Shown here: in pieces, positions 31,501 to 40,500 of the stretch | Layout of the letters: every line of letters begins with the position of its first letter | Numbering within the stretch: the stretch's first letter is position 1 | Source of the DNA: Tetradesmus obliquus | Taxonomy: Eukaryota > Chlorophyta > Chlorophyceae > Sphaeropleales > Scenedesmaceae | Length of the DNA stretch: 64,000 nucleotides | Assembly: GCA_030272155.1 (NCBI GenBank) | Contig: CP126193.1 | Location: 310,001 to 374,000 of the forward strand | Direction of reading: 5' to 3' | The notes under the pieces: model-generated | Told to the model about the DNA's origin: nothing | The model's database searches: none | The model's input: only the letters and a program-made list of their open reading frames with translations | Program-made: the position numbers and the translations under genes

Positions 31501-33279
31501 GCCAGACATCCTGGCTCGTTGGGGTGCGTACGGGGTGTGTGCACACCTGCAATTACTGTGCAGCGCACTCCTTGGCGGTGGCAAGCATGCGACACAAAAC
31601 CTGAAGCTTATATCGCGAACTGAAAAGGGCTCCGCTGTGTACGTGTGCTGTGCTGTGCTGTGCTGTGCTGTGCTGTGCTGTGCTGTCCTTCCCAGGTGGC
31701 TATGCGGGATGCTGCAGAGGCGCTGCAGCTGATGAGCCTTGAAGACGGCGGCAGCACAGCAGCAGCAGCAGCCAGTCTGCCTGGGCGGCAGTCGGGCGCT
31801 GAGGCGTGGCGCAGCGCACGCGGAGAGGCGGGTGAGCGGGGTGCAGCTGCGACGTGTTGTTGTGTGCCTGTTGCACAATGTGTGCACGTGGATGCAGCTG
31901 GCCCGGCCTCTAGACAGCAGGGCAACGTTCGTTTGGTGTGCGCGTGTGCTGGTTCAAGAAGCACGAGTATTGCGCCTATGTGTGCTGTGGCAAGCACGTC
32001 GGTGTGCGTGTGCTGTGTGTGCAACATGTAGGCTGTTGGTACACAGGCGTCAACAGCCTCCGTGGGCGTCTTGCACATGAGCCAATCAAAATCACCACCC
32101 TTTCTCCTCTGCATCAAAAGCCATGATAATCGGCCCTTCTGCGCCACCACTGCAGGCAGCCAAGCCAGTACCGCCCAGCCCAGCCGCGCCCGCCTCCCCA
32201 CGCCATACCAGCGCGCAGGCGACGCCGCACTCCCCCAGCTGTTCACGTCTGCCGGCCGCATCACTGGCGGTGCCTGCCGGGCCTCTGACGAGCACAGGGG
32301 CGGCCAGCCGGGGCAGCAGGCCTGCAGGGCCTTCGACGGCAGCAGCAGCAGCAAGTGGCTGGACTTTGGAGGTGGAGGGGCAGGTGGTACTGCCTGGCTG
32401 GAGTACCGGCTGCTGCCTGGGCAGGAGGCTTTGGTGCTGAGTCACTATGATGTCATGGCTGCTGATGACTGCCCTGAGAGGGACCCTGCTGACTGGATAC
32501 TGGAGTGTGTGCCTGCTGCTGCTGCCAGCAGCGCCGGGCAAAGCGGCAGCAGCAGCAGCAGCAGCTGTAGTGCGGACTTGGTTGTGCTGGATCAGCAGCG
32601 GGGACAGGTGTTCAGCAGGCGGCAGCAGCCGCGCAGCTTTGTGGTGGCAGAGGCGGCCCGGGTGCCCAGCCGGCAATGGAGGCTGCGCATTACGTGCACG
32701 AAAGACCCAACAGCTGCCAACTCGGTGCAGCTGGCGTGCTGGAGCTTGTACAGCAGCAGCGCTGCGCGGCGCGCTCTGCATGGCGCTGACAGCCAGCAGC
32801 AGCAGCAGCAGCAGGAGGAGGTGCCACAGCCACCGCCAGGCAGCAGCAGCAGCAGCAGCAGCACGCCGTCGTGCATGTTGTACTTAGACGCGTGCGACTG
32901 GACCGCCGTCAGAAACCTGTTCATAAGCAGAGCTGGCGCAGCTGCTGGTGCTAGTGATCCAGCAGGCACGCTGCAGCTGCTGGGCAGAGAGGTAGACGCA
33001 GAGGCGCTTGACACACTGCAGCGCATTGTGCACAACATGCAGCAGTACCCTAGCAACGCCAAGTTCTGGCAGTTGGGCACTAGCAGCAGCAAGATTCAGC
33101 CTGTGCTGAGTCACCCTGCGCTGCTCGGCCTCCTGCTGCAGCTGGGGTTCAGGCCGGTGCTGGGGGCGGCACCCGGTGCAGCAGCTGCTGCGGGCGGTCG
33201 GAGTGTGAGGCTTGTTGCAGATGAGTGCAGCCGTGAGAATGCTGAGGCGGTGCGGCTGCTGAGCAGTGCGGGCACCTAG
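28523..33279 (+). CDS. PNG1: Cytosolic peptide:N-glycanase (PNGase) with a C-terminal PUB-like domain
   Basis: Removes N-glycans from misfolded glycoproteins during ER-associated degradation. Exons 28523-28558, 28706-28816, 29228-29437, 29736-29864, 30245-30303, 30618-30860, 31318-31447, 31696-31831 and 32156-33279 join in phase to 725 aa. The transglutaminase-like core has the catalytic Cys183 (RCGEWAH), His210 (NADHVWCEYY) and Asp227 (VHVDACEEAWD). Two CxxC pairs (Cys125/128 and Cys157/160) form the zinc site. A galactose-binding-like domain follows at about 388-543 (AFDGSSSSKWLDFG, ERDPADWILE), as in plant PNGases. After a poly-Gln/Ser linker, residues 630-710 resemble a PUB domain (TLQRIVHNMQQYPSNAKF, LLLQLGFRPV). 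Animal PNGases carry PUB at the N-terminus. An almost complete copy of part of exon 6 lies in the next intron. Confidence 0.93.
30983..31126 (+). repeat. Long echo of PNGase exon 6 (3' part)
   Basis: Copies 30737-30880 at an offset of 246 bp with few substitutions. It includes the active-site Asp codon and a GTGGGT donor. It is fully open (VHVDACEEAWDTPLLYEGG). A CCGCAG acceptor-like string lies at 30961-30966 just ahead of it. The offset is 82 codons, so the frame is conserved through the duplication. Confidence 0.92.
31644..31684 (+). repeat. (TGCTG)n pentamer repeat before a 3' splice site
   Basis: Eight TGCTG units run directly into the CCTTCCCAG acceptor of PNGase exon 8 (31696). Confidence 0.9.
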
Positions 33280-34799
33280 CTGTAGCTGCGGGAGCTGGCA
33301 GGGGCTGCTGTGCTGGTTGTGGTGCATGCCAACATCTTGATTTGAACTCCTTGTCAATTTCCAGCATCCAGCAGTGGAGCCCTTCCAGCTGATATGTACA
33401 GGGCAGTGGCAGTCTGCGGGGGCGGCTGGCCTCGGCGGCCACCCCAGAGATGTACTTGTCAGCTGTTGAGTTGTTGCCAGGTCGCTGCAGCTGCTTTTGC
33501 GCTGCATCCCAGTTGGTACGTTGCGGGAAACAAAGTATCGCACAGTGTCTGCTGACCTGCCGGCTGGCTGGCTTCTAGAAGATCCCTGCAAGCCCTGGAA
33601 CGGGCAGCTGCAGTGTTTCTGCACTTGTTTCCGCGCTTGTTTCTGCGCTCGTATCTGCCGTGAGTGCAGCAGCGTCGGGAATTGTGCCAGTCATGTGTGG
33701 CATACTCGCATTTGAACTCGCTGGTGCATCATCTTGACAGAGGGATTGCATCTGGGGTGCATGTCGGCGGTCCGGACCGCTGGATCCAGTCGATGTGGTC
33801 TGCTAGTGCCACTAGTCACCGGGTGACATGTTGGCCTGTTCGTGAACAGCAGGATGAGAGGCCTCAGCCATGCAGGCAGTGTTGCCAAGTGGCGAATTGA
33901 CTCACACTGGCACTGCCTCCTGAGGGGTGAGCGTTGAATGGTGTTACACTGCTACGGATGGCCGTTACACGTGCGTGCATACGTGCTGCTGGTGAGAACT
34001 AAAAAACGCATGGGCGCTGCCCGCTGGCAGCGTGCTGCACGCGCATCAAACGGCAGACCCCGGGCGCCAAACAGAGCTCATCAGGCTGCAGTATTTGGCA
34101 CGGCACATGTGCATCATGCATTAGGTGATGCACTTTCAGCGCATGTGCCGAACATGCAATGCCGCATGCCGACCAAACACCCAAAATAATCATCAGCAGC
34201 CGCAGTGTCAGCGCCAAACACCAGCAACCTGAGCAGCAGCTCATTCAGCTGCAGCTGCAACACTGCCCTATTCTGCACGATGGTCAACTTGCTGGTGCAA
34301 GCACTAGCCATGTCACAGATGCAGCTTCATCGCAAGACAGCAGCCCTCTGCCATGCAGCGGCAACCTCTGTATGTATAACGAGCTGCCATCCATACTGCA
34401 CAGCAAAAATAACTGATCACTCATTTGGACACCCCTTTGCCGGTGACAACCGCCACTAGGGCACCACTGCATGGCCAAGAGCATGGCAACTGCTGCAAGA
34501 AACCACGTGTCTTGCTGCATGCGCTTTACCAGCTGCCTCTCAACCACGGCCCAAACACAACATGCAAACTGCAAACTCACTGTCAACAACATGCACAACA
34601 CGTGCAGCAGCACACTTGTGATTGCAGCTGCCTGCTGCGCCGTACAGCTAAGCAGCACGCCGCTAAAGACTGACCGTCTACTGCATCAATTGACAACACC
34701 AGGTGGCGGCAGCAGCAGCAGTTGAGGATCCTGAATACTCTGCACAACTGAATTTGTTCCATTGCAAGCTACTTCCCCGCAGCGCCAGGTGCTCGGCCC
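33280..34799. other. Convergent intergenic region, PNGase / TIM9
   Basis: No coding sequence supported. The plus strand is G/T-rich from 33280 to about 33960, then A/C-rich to 34799. The switch coincides with a minus-strand TGTAA (TTACA at 33965-33969). This fits two long 3' regions meeting near 33960. Confidence 0.5.
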
Positions 34800-34867
34800 C
34801 TACCGCTTTTTGCTGGCCTGCTTTGCTGCCTCTGCTGCCTGCTTCTCCATCTCTGTGAAGAACTCCT

Positions 34868-34915
<48 letters not shown>

Positions 34916-36384
34916 ATGCTCTGTGAATAGGTCAACATCAGCAAAAGATTTCCGTGAGGAGCCTGTCAGCCAGGCTACAGCCTAGATCCTGCAACCTCAG
35001 CAGCGGAGCCACGTCAGCAGCGCCTACCACCCTGCGCTGAGCACATGGCGCAGCGCTACACGCGTATTCTCTAGCTGCTGGCCGCCTGCCTGCTAAACCG
35101 ACACGCATAAGAAGCTGACATGGGCAGTGTCACCACAGGCTTGAGCTCAAGCCCCGCCACTCACCTGGAACCTCATGCCTGTGCGTGCTGACACGTTCAT
35201 GAACTTCTCACAGCACTTCTGAACACACTGCAGGCCACACACAACCAGGCGCAGATGCAGCGAGCAGCAGCATACGTGAGTGGTGGGTGACAAGGGCAGT
35301 GGCAGTGCAGTGCAATGCAGACATCAGCCAGCTACATGCAGCAGCAGCCCGCTACGCACCAGGCAAGCAACAGCAATTAGCAGCAGGACAGCTAACTAGC
35401 CGCCTACTAGCCCTCCTGAGCCTAAAGCCCCAAGCCCGCCAGGTTCTTGCTGAGCTTCTTGCTGAGATATCAAAACCCTGAGTTTGAGTTTGACATAAGC
35501 CCTAAGACATCTGCTGTGTAAAGCACTCAGCCCCCAGCCCCCGCACCTTCTCCTCGTCCTTGGCCAGGTTTTTGCTGCGGAAGTCGCTCACGCAGTCCTT
35601 GAAGCAGCGCTCCACCAGCGCGTTGTACAGACGCAGGCTGGGGCCAGCAGCAGCAGCAGCAGCAGCAGGCGGCAGCAGGTGGCATCGGGCAGGGAGAAGG
35701 CAGGCCAGGAGGCGCGCTGGGAGAAGGCATGCAGGTGCAGGCAATGCGGTGGGGTGGGGGTTGGGCATTGACTCTAAGCTTGTGCCATGATGCCTATGTG
35801 CGCCACACGTGCAGTAACCACAACGTCACGCTCTGTGCTGCTGCAGCAGCACACCAGGGGCAGGAGAGCTGCGGCGTACCTGGCAACTGCTCACGACACT
35901 AGAGCCATGCCATAGCGGTGAGATGTATGTGTGTGCGCTTCCGTGCTTATGAAGAGCCCTGCTGATGCCAGTATGGTGGCAACAGCAGACACCGCACCAT
36001 CGCATGGCCCTGCTGCCATTCAGGCAAGGTAGGTGCAGCTGCTGCGGCTGTCGCTGTTGCTGGCTGAAGGCTTCTGGCCAACAATGTCAGACCCAGGTTC
36101 ACTTGCACCACCACAACCCCTGCACCAGCTAGCCATGTTCATCAAAACTTTGATCTCCCGCACACTGCTGTCACCTCTCAAAGAGAACAACCCCTCTGCC
36201 CAACAGTGTACACGTTTTACCCCCCACCACAGTGCAGGCTGCTTTAGGGTTTATGGTTTAGGGTGGACCCCCCACCCAGCTGCTGGCCGCACCTGTCGCG
36301 CACTTGCATGTGCTCCAGCTGCTGCAGGAAGGAGGCCTTGTGCTCCTCAGGCAAGTCTGCCATTGCCTCCACAGGGAAGTTCAT
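34800..36384 (-). CDS. TIM9: Mitochondrial intermembrane-space chaperone Tim9
   Basis: Small Tim that, with Tim10, guides hydrophobic precursors across the mitochondrial intermembrane space to TIM22 or SAM. Minus-strand exons 36384-36293, 35637-35547, 35227-35165 and 34865-34800 join in phase to 103 aa. The twin CX3C motifs that define the family are CFKDC and CVQKC. The block SLRLYNALVERCFKDCV and the tail SARTGMRFQEFF are Tim9-like. The N-terminus (MNFPVEAMADLPEEHKASFL) is short and has no targeting presequence, as expected. CTG runs precede the acceptors of exons 2 and 4. Confidence 0.95.
34866..34914. repeat. (CAG)n microsatellite at the TIM9 exon 4 acceptor
   Basis: Roughly 16 CAG triplets. 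On the minus strand they form a CTG run ending in the CAG acceptor of exon 4. Confidence 0.95.
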
Positions 36385-36972
36385 TGTGGCGAGCTTGCTG
36401 CTTGCTTTGTGTTATGAGTGTTTCCTGCAAGGAATGCAGGCACGAGAGAGGAGGCCTACATGTGAAAAGGATTGGCCTGGTGCTGCTGCTCCTGTGCTGC
36501 TGCTGACGTGAGACAGCGCGCTAGCTGCAAGGGCAGGGTCTGCGAGCAAAGCTGTACCTGATGTCACGTTTCGTCTGAGATCAGAAGGGATGCAGTTGCA
36601 GGACTGCAGAGGACAGGCTATGGGGTGATAGGAGACAGGGGTTCGAAAGCTGCACACTGAAGCAGAACTCAGCAGCACCGATCAATATTAATCATTAGAT
36701 TCAGACAAAAAGCAGTCAATCTACGCTGAATGGACGTCACAGATGCACGCACAGTGTGTTTGGCATACAGTTCTGCCGCCTCTCCAGCTTCTGAGCAGCT
36801 CACGCTCCTTTTTTTCTATAACGGATGAAGTACATGTGACCTTTGACATTTAAAAGCACCGCTACACCTCGTATATCTTCGCCTCCCGCGCCTGGCAGTA
36901 GTACTGCTGTACAGCGACACGCGCCACAGCCATTCCTGCGTCTTGTGTGTAGTGCTTGCGTCCAGCGCCATC
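36385..36972. promoter_or_regulatory. Divergent promoter region, TIM9 / ZNG1
   Basis: 588 bp between two start codons, AT-richer in 36650-36860. No named element recognised. Confidence 0.4.
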
Positions 36973-37525
36973 ATGAACAACCTCAGCGATGACGAGGAGC
37001 TTCCACTCGCTGTACCCCTGGGCCCTGGTGAGCTGTGCAGCTATCTGGCTGCAGGATGTCCAAGGATGGCGCTGCACGGCACTGCTGCTGACTAGGCTCC
37101 CAACGCTGTTTTGCAGACAGTGAAGAACCAGCAACAGCACCAGCACCAGAAACAGCAGCACCTCAGAAAAAAGCAGCGACACAATCTCAGTCAGCAGCTG
37201 CAGTGCGGCAGGCACCTGTGCCTGTCACGCTGATCACAGGTGAGCAAGCACTGCTTGCTGCTGGCAGAAGCTGCGCTCTGCTGGCTTGCATGCTGCAGTG
37301 GCCTTCTGCGCTGCTCGTCTAGTGAATGCAACACACAAGCTCACTCAGCAGGCAAGTATGGAGCGAGCCTACCGTAAGAGCAGCAAAGCTTGCGCCAAAT
37401 CCTGCCGCAGCTGTACCTGTGGAGTGCCAGCAGGTGCCGTTCGTGCAGGGTGCTGCTGCTGTGCTCGCCCAACCTACGCCAGACTTGCAACTCCTCAGCT
37501 ATTTCTATCCATGAGATGTAGCAAA

Positions 37526-37560
<35 letters not shown>

Positions 37561-40500
37561 TGCTGCTGCTGCTGCTGCTGCCATAACTGCTGCGCCAGGG
37601 TACCTTGGGGCAGGCAAGGTGAGCCACCCGCGCGTTGCCGCCAGCATGCAACAGTACCACGGCGTTGCAGCAATCACATGGCGTTCAAGAGCCATGCATA
37701 GCACGGATGTGTGCATGGTGTAGCCAGTGTGTCTCCCGCGGTGCTGGGCACTATGCATCCACTGTACAGGCCCAGCTGTCGCACTGCATGCCAGCAGCGC
37801 CTGCAGCAGCTGATGCTGACGCCACATCAGCGCAAGACATCATGCTTGTGTGTCGCCCTACGTATTGCAGCTCAATGGCGAGTCGCCACTGCCTCGCAGG
37901 CCACGCTGCTTAACTCCTGCCGTGTCCCTACTGCAATGTATGCTGCTGCTGCTGCTGCTGCTGCCGCCGCCGTGTGCGGCAGACCACGCTGGTGCGCTAC
38001 ATCCTGAATGAGCGCCACGGATTCCGCATCGCTGTCATCCTGAATGAGTACGGCGGCGAGACTGGGCTGGAGAGTGCCTTCGTGCAGAACGAGCAGGTGC
38101 GGCTGTTGCAGCTGGTGTTGCTGTTGCCACTGGTTCGCTGCCAGGGCAGTGCAGTGCACGCCACAGATTACGATGGTGGGCAGCAGCAGCAGCAGCAGCA
38201 GCAGCTGCTGCTGCTGCATGGTGTCTAGTAGGGCTGCAGCGGCAGAGTGCCAGCAGCTGTGGCTTATGCAGTCTAAGCTGTGCGCTGCAGAGCATGTGTT
38301 GCAGCATCATCGCCGTCGCAGCACGACGGCGGCTGCTTTGCAACTTCCTTCCCCTGCTGCACGGCAGTGCAGGGCGGCCGCAGCGATGTGCCTCAGTGGG
38401 TGGAGCTGGCCAACGGCTGCCTGTGCTGCAGCGTGAAGGCGGAGTTTGTGCAGGCGCTGGAGGGACTGCTGGGCGCTGGCAGTGAGCATGCGGGCAAGTT
38501 CGACTACGTGCTGGTGGAGACCACAGGTGCGCTTTGCCTTTGTTATTTTGTCATATATCGTGTATGTGTATGTTGGTTTTGGCACCACATGAGGCGCTGG
38601 AGGGGCTGCTGGGCGCTGGAGGGGCTGCTGGGCGCTGGTAGCCGCCATGCCGGCAAGTTTGAATACGTGCTGGTGGAGACCACAGGTGCGCCATAGTTCA
38701 GCCGCAGTTGTTAATGTTTTTATCATTGTTGTTGTTGGCGCCACAAGCCGCCACATGAGGCGCTGGAGGGGCTGCTGGGCTATGGCAGTAACAATGCCGG
38801 CAGGTTTCACTACGTGCTGGTGGAGTAACAATGCCGGCAAGTTTCACTACCGTGGGGCATCCATTTCAACGTGTGCTTTGCCCTGGTCAAACTGCAGGCA
38901 TTCGTGTGCGTGTTGAGGCGGTCACTGCTGCTCTGGCGAATATTCGTGAACGGCGGCATCTGGCCTCGCAGCTTGGGTTGAGGGCTGCTGCTTTGAAAGG
39001 GCAGGGTTTAGGGAATGATAATAACAGGGTTTGATGCAGTGAGTATCCATTTGATTGTATGCTTTGCCCTGGTCAAGTGGCTTGCATTAATGTGCTTGTT
39101 ACTGCTGCCCCGGCGAATATTCATGAATATTCGTGAACGGCAGCATCTGGCCTGGCAGCTTGGGTTGAGGGCTGCTGCTTTGAGCGGGCAGGGTTGAGGG
39201 CATGGTAATAACAGGGTTTGATGCAGTGAGCATCCATTTGATCGTATGCTTTGCCCTGGTCAAATTGCAGGCATTCGTGTGCGTGTTACTGCTGCCCCAG
39301 CGAATGTTCATGAATATTCATGAACGGCGGCATCTGGCCTGGCAGCTTGGGTTGAGGGCTGTTGCTTTGAGCGGGCAGGGTTTAGGGCATGGTTATAACA
39401 GGGTTTGATGCAGTGAGCATCCATTTGATCGTATGCTTTGCCCCGGTCAAATTGCAGGCATTCGTGTGCGTGTTACTGCTGCCCCAGCGAATGTTCATGA
39501 ATATTCATGAACGGCGGCATCTGGCCTGGCAGCTTGGGTTGAGGGCTGTTGCTTTGAGCGGGCAGGGTTTAGGGCATGGTTATAACAGGGTTTGATGCAG
39601 TGAGCATCCATTTGATCGTATGCTTTGCCCCGGTCAAATTGCAGGCATTCGTGTGCATGTTACTGCCGCCCCGGCGAATATTCATGAATTTTCATGAACT
39701 GCGGCATCTGGCCTGACAGCTTGGGTTGAGGGCTGCTGCTTTGAACAGGCAGGGTTTAGGGCATGGTTATAACAGGGTTTGATGCAGTGAGCATCCATTT
39801 GATCGTATGCTTTGCCCCGGTCAAATTGCAGGCATTCGTGTGCATGTTACTGCCGCCCCGGCGAATATTCATGAATTTTCATGAACTGCGGCATCTGGCC
39901 TGACAGCTTGGGTTGAGGGCTGCTGCTTTGAACAGGCAGGGTTTAGGGCATGGTTATAACAGGGTTTGATGCAGTGAGCATCCATTTGATCGTATGCTTT
40001 GCCCCGGTCAAATTGCAGGCATTCGTGTGCGTGTGTTGAGGCGGTCACTGCTGCTCTGGCGAATATTCGTGAACGGCAGCATCTGGCCTGGCAGTTTGGG
40101 ATGAGGGCTGCTGCTTTGAGCGGGCAGGGTTTAGGGCATGAAGATAACAAAGGGTTTGATACCGTGAGCATCCATTTTATCGTATGCTTTGCCCTGGTCA
40201 AGTGGGTTGCATTCGTGTGCGTGTTGAGGCGGTTACTCCTGCCTCGGCAAATATTCACGAATATTCATGAATATTTACGAACGAGCGGCATCTGGCGTGG
40301 CAGCTTGGTTCAGGGCTGTTGCTCTGAACGGGCAGGGTTTAGAAGATGATAACAAATGGTTTCATTACTGTGAGCACCCATGTTCACATGCCCCTTGCCC
40401 TGGTCAAACTGCAGGCATTTGTGAGCGTGTTGAGGCGGTCACTGCTGCTCTGGCGAATATTCATGAATATTCATGAATATCCTCATGAACGGCAGCATCT

